NCBI GenBank assembly: GCA_026129405.1
Contig: JAHCID010000009.1
Location: 167,795-231,794, forward strand
Direction: 5' to 3'
Length of the DNA stretch: 64,000 bases
Source of the DNA: a bacterium
Lineage (GTDB): Bacteria; Desulfobacterota; Binatia; DP-6
Every line of letters begins with the position of its first letter. Position 1 is the first letter of the stretch. The position numbers and the translations under genes are program-made. The notes below the pieces were generated by a model. The model had not been told where the DNA came from. It ran no database searches and worked only from the letters and a program-made list of their open reading frames with translations. This document shows, one piece after another, positions 1 through 7,369 of the stretch.

Positions 1-708
1 GTGCGCCTCCTGGAGCTGGGGATCGAGCTTGTAGAGCGCGTGGCGCTGCCGATAGTCGGCCAGGGTCTGCGTCTCGCCGCCGACGTGCTGGCGCACCGCG
101 GTCGCATTCGCGCCGTACTCGTAGATGTAGTCGCCGACGTGGACGACCAGGTCGAGGTCCTGCTCGGCGATGTCGCGATACGCGGCGAAGTAGCCGTTCT
201 GGTAGTCCTGGCAGGACACGAGCGCGAAGCGCAGCTGCCCCGGGGCGGCGTTGCGCGCCGGCATGGTGCGGGTGCGGCCCACGCGGCTCGTCTCGCCCTC
301 GGCGATGAAGCGGTAGAAATACCACGTGTCGGGCCGCAGGCCGGCCGGGATGGCGTGTACCGCGTAGCCGCCGGCCGCGGTCGCGAGCACCTTCCCCTTG
401 CGCACGACGCGCGTGAAGCTCTCGTCGAGCGCGACCTCCCAGCGCACCGGGACGCGGGCGGCGGTCATGCCGCCGTTCTCGGCGAGCGGGTCGCGCCCGA
501 GCCGCGTCCACAGGACGACGGAGCGCATCGCCGGGTCGCCGGACGCGACCCCGAGCGCGAACAACGAGCCGGTGCCGGCGAAGGCGCGCGGGCCGGGCAG
601 CCAGCCGAGGCCCGCGAGCGCCGAGGCGGCGGCGGAGGCGCGCAGGAAGCCGCGACGCGAGACGGGACGCGTGAGGGCGAGGCGGGAGACGGCATCGAGG
701 GTCGACAT
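1..708 (-). CDS. PhoD-family alkaline phosphatase/phosphodiesterase (3' part outside window)
   Basis: The first 236 residues of a secreted metallophosphoesterase are present; the rest lies beyond the left edge. The start ATG is at 708. The N-terminus has a twin-arginine signal (RRGF at about residues 19-22, followed by an Ala/Leu-rich stretch), as expected for PhoD enzymes, which fold in the cytoplasm with their metals before Tat export. Next comes the N-terminal PhoD Ig-like domain (LFALGVASGDP, VVLWTRLG), then the start of the phosphatase domain with the metal-binding stretch LVVHVGDYIYEYG and the typical QTLADYRQRHALYK. PhoD hydrolyses phosphomono- and diesters in the periplasm to supply phosphate. 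The family call is firm. Substrate and pho regulation cannot be judged, and no operon partner is visible. Confidence 0.88.
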   Translation of the reverse strand, partial: MSTLDAVSRLALTRPVSRRGFLRASAAASALAGLGWLPGPRAFAGTGSLFALGVASGDPAMRSVVLWTRLGRDPLAENGGMTAARVPVRWEVALDESFTRVVRKGKVLATAAGGYAVHAIPAGLRPDTWYFYRFIAEGETSRVGRTRTMPARNAAPGQLRFALVSCQDYQNGYFAAYRDIAEQDLDLVVHVGDYIYEYGANATAVRQHVGGETQTLADYRQRHALYKLDPQLQEAH

Positions 709-821
709 CGCGAGCGGGGATACCCGAGCGCGCCGCGCCGTCGCAATGGCTGCGTTGTCGCCCCGCCGACGGCTCACGAGCTTTTCACACGACATGGCCC
801 CCGCGCCGGGGCGTCCCGACG

Positions 822-2957
822 CTAGAATCCCCAGGAAACCGTGCCGTAGAACGACCGCCCCGGCAGCGGGAAGTCGAGCGCATCGCGGGTCTGGTCGTTG
901 GTGAAGTTCAGGACCTCGAAGCCGATGCGCAGCGGCGCGAACGGCTCGAGCTCGAACCCGACGCCGTAGATGTCGCGCTGGGCCACGAGCTGGGTGTTGG
1001 CGGTGTCGAGCCAGTTGTCGGCAATCAGGTTGGCGTCGAGCCAGAGCCGGCCCGGCCAGACCCGCGCCGCCCAGGCACCGAGCGGCAGCGGACGCGCCGG
1101 CGACCAGGCCAGCTCCGCGCGCGCGTAGGCCTCGTGCGCCGGCCGTCCCGGCAGCTTGTTGCCGTCGTTGAAGGTGCCGCTCTCGTCGACCGCGTCCTGG
1201 TGCGTGTAGTTCGCCGTGAGGCCGACGCGATCCCAAAGGCGGACGGCCGCGGACACCTCGTGGCCGCGCACACGCGCGGCGGCGACGTTGCGGCTCGTGA
1301 ACACGCTGACGCTGGTCGGCACGACGACGATGACGTCGTCGATGCGGTTGTCGAAGTAGGCGTACTCGAACGACGCCGCCGTCAGACCGGGCCCGAGCGT
1401 CTCGCGGGCGAGGCGGAAGCCGAGGTCCCAGTTGAGCGTCTTCTCGGGCACCAGATCGGGGTTGCCGATCACCGTGCCGGAAAGCCCGAACAGCTCCTGG
1501 AGGCTCGGCACGCGCTCGTAGTGGCCGGCGTTGCCGAGCAGCTCCACGCCCGGCCAGGGCACCCCGCGTATGCCGAGCCGCGGCGACCAGACGCTGCGGG
1601 TGACGACGCCGCTCGCGTCGAGGACGGGGGCGAGCCGGGGATCGGGCGGCGCGTCGTCGCGAAAGCCCTCCCAACGCAGCCCCGGCACGATCCACAGGCG
1701 CTCGCCGAGGAGCACGATGCGGTCCTCGGCGCCGACGGTGCCGCGCAGCCGGGTGCGGTCGGGCTGGCGTCCGGGCTCGGCGCCGCGCGAGCCGATCTGG
1801 TCGGTCTGCCCGAAGGTCTCGTGGCTCACGGCGAGCAGCAGCGACGGCAGCTGGTGGCGGCCGAGCGCGCTCTCGAGCACCACCTGGCCGCCGCCGACGA
1901 GGCTCGTGTCCTCGACGTCGCTCGTCAGCTGGATCACCGGACCGAGCGGGTCCTCGAACTTCTGCCACTGGTAGAGGAGGAACGCGCTGCCGTCGACGCG
2001 CACCGGCAGGCCCGGGCTCGGCTCGACGATGGCGTCGAGGCGTGAGAGGTGCCGCACGGTCTGGCGCCGGGCGTTGGCGTCCTGCGGGAAGCCGCGGCCG
2101 GGATAGCCGCGGTTGCGCCCGAAGGTGTCGGTCGTGAGCGCGAGCTGGAGCCCGTCCTGCGGCCGCCAGCCGACCCGCCCGGTGAGGCTGCCGAGGTTGA
2201 AGTCGTTGTTGATGCGGGTGAGCTCGCGGTCGTCGTCGGGGTTCTCGGGCGTGCCGACGTCGTCGCGGTACTGGAAGTCGCCCAGCGTGCCCATGTAGTG
2301 GCCGAACAGGAGGTAGTCCCAGTCGCCGACCGTGGCGCTGCGGGTGACGTCGACCTTGCGGGTCTCGAACGAGCCGTACGACGCGCTGGCCGCCGTCACC
2401 GGGGACGCGCCGGGGCGGCGGCTGACGACGTTGACGACGCCCCCGGGACCGGCCTGCGCGAAGCGCAGCGGCGTCGTGCCGCGGTAGACCTCGACGCGCT
2501 CGACGGCGTCGAGCGGCAGCTCGCTCAGGTCGACGGTCTCGTTCTCCGCCCGCGAGAGCGGCACGCCGTCGAGGTAGACCTGCACCTGCCGCGGCGAGAA
2601 GCCGCGCACCGAGACGGTGGCGAAGTCGCCGAGGCCGCCGAAGCGGCGCACCTGGACGCCGACCGAATCGGAGAGCGCGTCCGCCAGCGTCTCGACCCTG
2701 GTCGGGGCCGAGCGCGTGTCGATCAGCGTCGCGAAGCCGGTGGCGTCGATCTCGCGCAGATCCGGGAGCACCGGCGGCGCCGTCACCACGACCTCGGGCA
2801 GGCGCTGGGCCGGCATATCCTGCCCGTCCGGCTCCACCGCGACGGCCTCCGCTCCGCTCTCCGCAGGCCCGGCGGGCGCCGCACGCTCCTCGGCGACGAC
2901 CGACGTCGCGGCCGCCAGCGCGAGAAGCCCGGCCCTGATGCACGCCCGAATCGCGAT
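822..2957 (-). CDS. btuB: TonB-dependent outer-membrane receptor, BtuB-like (vitamin B12 uptake)
   Basis: A TonB-dependent transporter of about 711 residues. After a signal-peptide core (AGLLALAAATSVVA, cleavage before EE) comes a TonB-box-like segment (LPEVVVTAP), a plug domain (VSVRGFSPRQVQVYLDGVPL, VERVEVYRGTTPLRFAQAGPGGVVNVV) and a long beta-barrel ending in a C-terminal Phe (FYGTVSWGF), the usual outer-membrane insertion signal. A cobalamin riboswitch directly upstream makes B12 or a corrinoid the likely ligand. The start is odd: the Shine-Dalgarno AAGGAG at 2969-2964 is followed by no in-frame ATG, GTG or TTG before the hydrophobic core. ATC at 2957 (spacing 6) or ATT at 2951 would fit, or one base is misread. 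The only in-frame ATG lies downstream of the signal peptide. Confidence 0.88.
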   Translation of the reverse strand: MAIRACIRAGLLALAAATSVVAEERAAPAGPAESGAEAVAVEPDGQDMPAQRLPEVVVTAPPVLPDLREIDATGFATLIDTRSAPTRVETLADALSDSVGVQVRRFGGLGDFATVSVRGFSPRQVQVYLDGVPLSRAENETVDLSELPLDAVERVEVYRGTTPLRFAQAGPGGVVNVVSRRPGASPVTAASASYGSFETRKVDVTRSATVGDWDYLLFGHYMGTLGDFQYRDDVGTPENPDDDRELTRINNDFNLGSLTGRVGWRPQDGLQLALTTDTFGRNRGYPGRGFPQDANARRQTVRHLSRLDAIVEPSPGLPVRVDGSAFLLYQWQKFEDPLGPVIQLTSDVEDTSLVGGGQVVLESALGRHQLPSLLLAVSHETFGQTDQIGSRGAEPGRQPDRTRLRGTVGAEDRIVLLGERLWIVPGLRWEGFRDDAPPDPRLAPVLDASGVVTRSVWSPRLGIRGVPWPGVELLGNAGHYERVPSLQELFGLSGTVIGNPDLVPEKTLNWDLGFRLARETLGPGLTAASFEYAYFDNRIDDVIVVVPTSVSVFTSRNVAAARVRGHEVSAAVRLWDRVGLTANYTHQDAVDESGTFNDGNKLPGRPAHEAYARAELAWSPARPLPLGAWAARVWPGRLWLDANLIADNWLDTANTQLVAQRDIYGVGFELEPFAPLRIGFEVLNFTNDQTRDALDFPLPGRSFYGTVSWGF

Positions 2958-2965
2958 CCCCAGCT

Positions 2966-3135
2966 CCTTCCCCGCGGAAGGCGTCCGCTGGCCTCGGCGC
3001 GCAGGTCTTCTGGCTCGGGGATCGTCCTCCCCCGGTTCCTTCCCGCCCTCGGGCAGTGGTCGTGACCGGGATCGTCCCCCCACACAGCTGCGGGGCAGCG
3101 GGGGCTTCGCACCCCCTTCCCTCGCGCGTCGAGGT
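2966..3135 (-). promoter_or_regulatory. Cobalamin riboswitch
   Basis: On the minus strand the leader shows cobalamin-aptamer landmarks: a GC-rich hairpin and GCCCCGCAGCTGTG, then CCACTGCCCGAGGGCGGGAAGG, then the B12 box AGCCAGAAGACCTGC at 3015-3001. Downstream, CCTTCC (2981-2976) can pair with GGAAGG (2971-2966), which contains the Shine-Dalgarno of the receptor gene. Ligand binding would therefore be expected to block translation initiation. Boundaries are approximate: the 5' end is set by the predicted promoter and the 3' end by the sequestering hairpin. Confidence 0.9.
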
Positions 3136-3141
3136 CGGGGG

Positions 3142-3170
3142 CACGTACCGGCCCCTCGCGCCGGCGTCAA
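3142..3170 (-). promoter_or_regulatory. Promoter of the riboswitch-btuB transcript
   Basis: Minus strand TTGACG (3170-3165), a 17-base spacer, then TACGTG (3147-3142). Predicted transcription start is near 3135, just before the first conserved riboswitch stem. Confidence 0.5.
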
Positions 3171-3286
3171 GCGCGATGCGTCGCGAGCGGGCGCCGCTAG
3201 CCGCCCGTCGGGAGCGAGTCAAGGGTTTGGCCGAGGGACCTCGCACTTGACCGCCTGCCCTTCTTCCGGTTCAAGGCCCGTCGGAC

Positions 3287-3733
3287 ATGGGTCGATACTT
3301 GGAGGACTTCCGTCCCGGGGAGCTCATCAAGCATTGGCCCGGCCGGACGATCCGCGACTTCGACGATACCTGGTTCACCCTGATGACGATGAACACCAAC
3401 CCGCTGCACTTCGACGAGCACTTCGCGAGTCAGAGTCAGCACGGGCGGTGTCTGGTGAACGGGACCCTGGTGTTCTCCCTCACGGTCGGCATGAGCGTGC
3501 GGGACGTCAGCGAGAACGCGATCGCCAATCTCGAGTACGAGAAGGTGCTGCACCTGGCGCCGACGTACCACGGGGACACGATCTACGCCGAGTCGGAGGT
3601 CCTCGAGGTCACGCCGTCGAGCACCCGATCGGACCGGGGCGTCGTCTACGTCGAGACGCGCGCCCTGAACCAGCGCGGCGAGCGCGTGCTGTCGCTCCGA
3701 CGGCGCGTGCTGGTGCCCCGACGGCCGTCCTGA
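3287..3733 (+). CDS. MaoC-like hot-dog dehydratase
   Basis: A 148-residue single hot-dog protein of the MaoC/(R)-hydratase type. These enzymes add or remove water on acyl-CoA or acyl-acid substrates in the cytoplasm. It shows the family layout: a short N-terminal arm (LEDFRPGELIKHWPGRTI), the hydratase segment MTMNTNPLHFDEHFA with the catalytic Asn/His region, a glycine-rich helix start (LVNGTLVFSLTVGMS) and a strand-rich C-terminal half ending in VLVPRRP. Length matches single-domain members. It stands alone between the divergent btuB unit and the barrel gene, so the substrate cannot be inferred from neighbours. Mesaconyl-CoA or enoyl-CoA hydratase activities are known in related proteins. 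Confidence 0.85.
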   Translation: MGRYLEDFRPGELIKHWPGRTIRDFDDTWFTLMTMNTNPLHFDEHFASQSQHGRCLVNGTLVFSLTVGMSVRDVSENAIANLEYEKVLHLAPTYHGDTIYAESEVLEVTPSSTRSDRGVVYVETRALNQRGERVLSLRRRVLVPRRPS

Positions 3734-3816
3734 GCTGTGGGGTTGGGAAGGTGGAGGAGGAGTTTCAGCTCGTGACGTTCGCCACCAGCTGACGAGTTCC
3801 GCGAAGCGGGTTTCGA

Positions 3817-3864
3817 GCCCGCGAGCGACGATCGGAATCGTGCACCGATCGTGTCGTCGCGGGC
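3817..3864. terminator. Intergenic hairpin after the MaoC gene
   Basis: An imperfect inverted repeat of about 20 bases per arm (GCCCGCGAGCGACGATCGG at 3817-3835 against 3845-3864) with a 9-base loop. It lies between the MaoC stop and the next start and has no U-tract. It could be a terminator or a 5' leader structure of the barrel gene. Confidence 0.35.
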
Positions 3865-3923
3865 GTCGTTCGACGCATCGCGAAGTTCAAACCAGACGCA
3901 CGATCAACGGAAGGGGGAAGTGA

Positions 3924-4799
3924 ATGCAGAGGACAACGAATCGATGGATGGGGCGACTCGCCATGCTCGGGCTGGCGGGTGCGCTGTTCGCGACGCCGGC
4001 GGCGGCGGGCCCGAACAGCGGGAAGATCGAGTTCAGCGTGGGCATGGACTTCACCACGGCCTACTTCTTCCGCGGCATCCTCCAGGAGCGCAACGGCTTC
4101 ATCTGGCAGCCCTACGGTGAGGTGAACATCAACCTCTTCGCGGACGAAGACGAGAACGCGATCTTCACGGGCTTCACGCCCTTCATCGGCACCTGGAACT
4201 CGGTCCACTCGAAGGCCACCGGCGCCGTCAGCGGCCCGACCAACTGGTACGAGTCCGACGTCTACCTCGGCGCCAAGTTCACCTTCTTCAACAAGCTCGA
4301 GGTGAAGCCCTTCTACATCGCCTACACCTATCCGAACGGCGCCTATTCCACGGTGCAGGAGTTCGACATGTCCTTCAGCCTCGACGACAGCGAGTGGCTG
4401 GGCATGTGGGCGATGTCGCCGAGCTTCCTCTGGGCGCACGAGCTCGAGGGCACCGCCCTCGGCGACAAGCGCGGCGACTACATGGAGTTCAACGCCGGCC
4501 CGTCGTTCACCATCCTCGAGAGCGAGGACTATCCGGTGTCGCTGGCGGTGCCGCTCCAGCTCGGCATCGGCATCGACAACTACTACGAGGGCCCGTTCAG
4601 CAACTCGAACGAGACCTTCGGCTTCTTCCGGGCGGGCGCGATCTTCAGCGTCCCGCTCGCCTTCATGGGCGAGGACTACGGCTCGTGGTCGGCCAGCGCC
4701 GGCGCCTACGTCTACACCTTCGGCAACGTGAACAAGTTCTACAACGACAACGACGACCCCTGGGTCGTCGGCACCTGGTCGATCAACATGACCTACTGA
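3924..4799 (+). CDS. Predicted outer-membrane beta-barrel protein of unknown function
   Basis: A 291-residue exported protein. The signal peptide (RLAMLGLAGALFATPAAA, cleavage after AAA near residue 28) is followed by alternating aromatic/hydrophobic strands with acidic loops (FSVGMDFTTAYFFRG, YESDVYLGAKFTFF, FRAGAIFSVPL) and a C-terminal aromatic residue (WSINMTY). This pattern fits an outer-membrane barrel of perhaps 10-14 strands or a related MtrB/TorF-like porin. A good Shine-Dalgarno (GGAAG) precedes the ATG. It seems monocistronic: a hairpin lies upstream and a strong terminator downstream. No specific family was recognised, and its role (porin, channel or structural protein) is open. 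Confidence 0.75.
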   Translation: MQRTTNRWMGRLAMLGLAGALFATPAAAGPNSGKIEFSVGMDFTTAYFFRGILQERNGFIWQPYGEVNINLFADEDENAIFTGFTPFIGTWNSVHSKATGAVSGPTNWYESDVYLGAKFTFFNKLEVKPFYIAYTYPNGAYSTVQEFDMSFSLDDSEWLGMWAMSPSFLWAHELEGTALGDKRGDYMEFNAGPSFTILESEDYPVSLAVPLQLGIGIDNYYEGPFSNSNETFGFFRAGAIFSVPLAFMGEDYGSWSASAGAYVYTFGNVNKFYNDNDDPWVVGTWSINMTY

Positions 4800-4837
4800 T
4801 CGCCGTCCGCGGCCCTCGTGCGGGCCGCCGGCATCCG

Positions 4838-4873
4838 GACGGGGGAGCGGTGCGCCGGCATCGCTCCCCCGTC
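4838..4873 (+). terminator. Rho-independent-like terminator of the barrel gene
   Basis: A perfect 12-base inverted repeat, GACGGGGGAGCG (4838-4849) and CGCTCCCCCGTC (4862-4873), with a 12-base loop. It is followed by GTCGTTTC, starts about 40 bases after the stop codon and has a weak T-rich tail. Confidence 0.7.
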
Positions 4874-4897
4874 GTCGTTTCGGGGGCCTGCGCATGG

Positions 4898-4926
4898 TTG
4901 CGGCGCGTCAATGTGCCCGCTATGCA
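4898..4926 (+). promoter_or_regulatory. Predicted promoter of the nucleotidyltransferase-like gene
   Basis: TTGCGG (4898-4903), a 17-base spacer and TATGCA (4921-4926). The predicted start of transcription is about 4933, which favours the ATG at 4937 over the ATG at 4922. Confidence 0.4.
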
Positions 4927-4936
4927 GCCCGCTCCC

Positions 4937-5665
4937 ATGGGCAGACCCGACGAGCACGTCGAGCGCAGCATCCGCGACTTCACGAGCGACCTGGTCGCCG
5001 CCCTGGGTGCGCAGCTCGGGTGCCTCGCCCTGCACGGCAGCGCGGCGGGCGAGGACTGGCTGGAGGGCCGATCCGACCTGAACAGCGTCGTCGTGCTCGA
5101 CAGCGTCGATGGCCCGGCACTCGAGGCCATGGCCCCCGTCGTCGGGCGATGGCAGCGTCGCCGCTTCGCCATCCCGATGGTGATCGACGCCGGATTCCTC
5201 GACCGGGCACGCGACACCTTCCCGATGGAGCTGGACGACATCCGGCGTCAGCACCGCGTCCTGGCCGGCTCCGACCTCCTCGCCGACGTCACCCTCGACC
5301 CCGAGGCCCTGCGGCGGCAGTGCGAGCAGGAGGCGCGCGGCAAGCTCCTGCGGCTGCGGGCGCTCTTCCTCTCCACCGGCGGCGCCCCCACCGCCCTCGA
5401 GCGCCTCATGGTCGAGTCCCTGAAGGGCGTCCTCATCGTCCTCCGCCATACCTTGCGCCTCGCGGGCGCCACGCCCGGCCAGCGCTATGCTGACGCGCTC
5501 GAGGCCGCCGCCGAGCGGCTCGGTCCCCTGCCCGTGCTGGCCATGCTGCTCGAGCACCGCCAGGCAGGAGGACGCCTCGTCCCGCCCAATCTCCATGCAT
5601 CGTTCCATGCGCTCCTGGGCGAGATGGAGCGGGTCATCGACGCGCTCGACGCCCTCGGGGCCTAG
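4937..5665 (+). CDS. Nucleotidyltransferase-like protein
   Basis: A 242-residue cytoplasmic protein with the signature of the Pol-beta nucleotidyltransferase fold near its N-terminus: LHGSAAGEDW followed by GRSDLNSVVVLD. Canonical members read GS-x9-SDxDL, so the second acidic metal ligand is replaced by Asn here. Activity may be altered or lost, or another acidic residue may serve. The C-terminal half is alpha-helical (PTALERLMVESLKGVLIVLRH), resembling the helical partner domain found after such folds. The start was chosen from promoter spacing; an in-frame ATG at 4922 is the alternative. The substrate is unknown. Candidates include antibiotic adenylylation or toxin-antitoxin MNT-like functions, none supported by neighbours. 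Confidence 0.62.
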   Translation: MGRPDEHVERSIRDFTSDLVAALGAQLGCLALHGSAAGEDWLEGRSDLNSVVVLDSVDGPALEAMAPVVGRWQRRRFAIPMVIDAGFLDRARDTFPMELDDIRRQHRVLAGSDLLADVTLDPEALRRQCEQEARGKLLRLRALFLSTGGAPTALERLMVESLKGVLIVLRHTLRLAGATPGQRYADALEAAAERLGPLPVLAMLLEHRQAGGRLVPPNLHASFHALLGEMERVIDALDALGA

Positions 5666-5748
5666 CGCCCTCCCTGCTCTCCATTCCCGCGCCCGTCCGC
5701 TACGCTGACGGCGTCGGGCCGGCGTTCACGGCCCAGGAGGACACCGGC

Positions 5749-6372
5749 ATGGCGAGCACGATCGTGCCCGGCGACGGGCACAGCGGGATATCCCGGGCAG
5801 GTGGACGCGCGCGCGCACTGATGCGCCGCGCGACGGTGGCGCTGCTGATCGCGACGGCCCCGGGCTGTGCGTACGACGACCTCGCCGCGCAGCAGGAGCG
5901 CATCAGCCGGGCCTGGTCCGGCGTCGAGCGCGAGCTCGACCGACGTGGCGCGCTGCTGGGCGATCTGCTGCCCGTGGTGCGCGCGAACGCGGCCAAGGAG
6001 ACGGCGCTGCTCTCGGCGGCGGCCGATGCTCGCGCACGCATGCTCGCCGCGAGCGCCCGCAGCGAGCGCATGGAGGCGGCCAGCGGCCTCGGCGAGACGG
6101 CGATCCGTCTCGTCGCCCTCGCCGCCCACCACCCGGCGCTGCGCGACGACCCCCGCTTCCAGAGCCTGGCGCGCGACGTCGCGGACACGAACCGCCGGCT
6201 CGCCGCCGAAGAGCAGCGCTTCAACGCCGCCGTCCGCGACTACAACGGCGCGCTCGACGGCTTCCCGACGCGCCTCTACGCCAAGCTCCTCGGCTTCGAA
6301 GCGGCGCCCTATCTCCACACCGCCACCTCGGCCGAATCCGGCGAGGCGGACGCCGCGGCGCCGAGCACCTGA
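5749..6372 (+). CDS. LemA-family lipoprotein
   Basis: A 207-residue LemA-type protein. The family core is clear: ERELDRRGALLGDLLPVVRANA, then helices through DPRFQSLARDVADTNRRLAAEEQRFNAAVRDYNGALDGFPTRLYAKLLGFE (shown here only as landmarks PRFQSL, NAAVRDYN and FPTRLYAKLLGF). A lipobox TAPGC near residues 36-40 indicates a lipid-anchored helical bundle facing the periplasm. The ATG at 5749 has a strong AGGAGG site. The ATG at 5821 gives a more compact signal peptide (MRRATVALLIATAPGC) but a weak site. LemA proteins are usually near TPM/YgcG-domain genes, which are absent here. The exact role is unknown; membrane-stress or envelope functions have been proposed for the family. Confidence 0.82.
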   Translation: MASTIVPGDGHSGISRAGGRARALMRRATVALLIATAPGCAYDDLAAQQERISRAWSGVERELDRRGALLGDLLPVVRANAAKETALLSAAADARARMLAASARSERMEAASGLGETAIRLVALAAHHPALRDDPRFQSLARDVADTNRRLAAEEQRFNAAVRDYNGALDGFPTRLYAKLLGFEAAPYLHTATSAESGEADAAAPST

Positions 6373-6381
6373 GCCCGCCCC

Positions 6382-7302
6382 GTGCGCATCCTCGTCCATG
6401 GGGCCGGCGCGGTCGGCAGCTACTTCGGCGCGCTGCTCGCGCGCGCCGGCAACGACACCGTGCTGGTGGCGCGCGGCGAGCACCTGGAGGCGCTCCAGCG
6501 CCGCGGCCTGCGCGTCGAGCGGCCCGACGGCCCGCTCGCCGCCCCGACCCTGCGGGCCGTGGCCACGCCGCGCGACGCCTTCCCCGAGGCGGCGCCCGAT
6601 CTGGTGCTGGTCTGCGTGAAGTCGTACGACACGGCGGCGGCCGCGGCGGCGCTGGCCCCGGTCGTCGCGCCCGAGACGATCGTCCTCTCGCTGCAGAACG
6701 GGATCGAGAACGAGGAGTCGCTCGCCGCCCGCCTCGGCCTGCCGCCGCTCCTCGTCGGCCTCACCCGCATCGGCGTCGAGCGGACCGGACCGGGCGTCGT
6801 GCGCTACACGGGCCGCGGCGAGATCCTGTTCGGCGAGCCCGGCGGCCGCCTCTCGCCGCGCGCCCGCCGTCTCGGCGAGACGCTCGCCGGCGCCGGCATC
6901 CCCCACCAGCTGCGGCGCGACGTCCTCGTCGTCGCCTGGGAGAAGCTGGCGTGGAACGCCGGCTTCAACGCGGTGACGACCCTCGTCGATCAGCCGGTCG
7001 GCCCGGTCGTCGCCCGCGCCGAGACCTGCGCCCTCGTGCGTCGTGCCATGGAGGAGACCGACGCCGTCGCCGCCGCGCTCGGCATCGCCGTCCGCCGCCG
7101 CCGTCTCGACGCCGTGCTCGCCGAGAGCGCGAGCGAGATGCCAGACTTCCCGACCTCGATGCTCCAGGACCGCCGTCGCGGCACGCGCCTCGAGCACGAC
7201 GCGCTCAACGGGGCCGTCGTCCGGGCCGGGGAGCGCGCCGGCGTGGCGGTGCCGGTCAACCGCCTGCTCCTCGGCCTCCTCGCCGGGCTGTCCGTCGGCT
7301 AG
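6382..7302 (+). CDS. panE: 2-dehydropantoate 2-reductase (PanE/ApbA family)
   Basis: A 306-residue NADPH-dependent ketopantoate reductase, which makes pantoate for CoA synthesis in the cytoplasm. The N-terminal Rossmann motif is MRILVHGAGAVGSYFGALLA, the middle carries LVCVKSYDT and LSLQNGIENEESL, and the catalytic Lys segment is VVAWEKLAWNAGFNAVTTL, with the C-terminal helical domain carrying SMLQDRRRGTRLEHDALNG. All family landmarks and the length are normal. It starts with GTG 10 bases after the LemA gene and probably shares its transcript. Some PanE-like proteins act on other 2-keto acids, so the pathway assignment is likely but not proven. Confidence 0.9.
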   Translation: MRILVHGAGAVGSYFGALLARAGNDTVLVARGEHLEALQRRGLRVERPDGPLAAPTLRAVATPRDAFPEAAPDLVLVCVKSYDTAAAAAALAPVVAPETIVLSLQNGIENEESLAARLGLPPLLVGLTRIGVERTGPGVVRYTGRGEILFGEPGGRLSPRARRLGETLAGAGIPHQLRRDVLVVAWEKLAWNAGFNAVTTLVDQPVGPVVARAETCALVRRAMEETDAVAAALGIAVRRRRLDAVLAESASEMPDFPTSMLQDRRRGTRLEHDALNGAVVRAGERAGVAVPVNRLLLGLLAGLSVG

Positions 7303-7303
7303 T

Positions 7304-7358
7304 GTCCCGAGGCCGAAGCGCGTTGCCGAAGATCGGGGTGGGATCGCGCCGCCCGGCG
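7304..7358. repeat. Dispersed intergenic repeat, copy 1
   Basis: Lies between the convergent ends of panE and nuoN. Two blocks recur at 54844-54877: GTCCCGAGGCCGA (7304-7316; 12 of 13 bases match) and an identical 21-base block at 7338-7358 (beginning GTGGGATCGCG, ending GCCCGGCG). In this copy the blocks are separated by 21 bases. Confidence 0.55.
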
Positions 7359-7369
7359 CGGCGCCGGCC

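Noticed and set aside
3734..3923. tRNA gene in the spacer after the MaoC gene
   Set aside because: A stretch with GGTTTCGAGCCC-like sequence recalls a T-arm, but no cloverleaf with anticodon and acceptor stems can be folded. It is better read as a hairpin.
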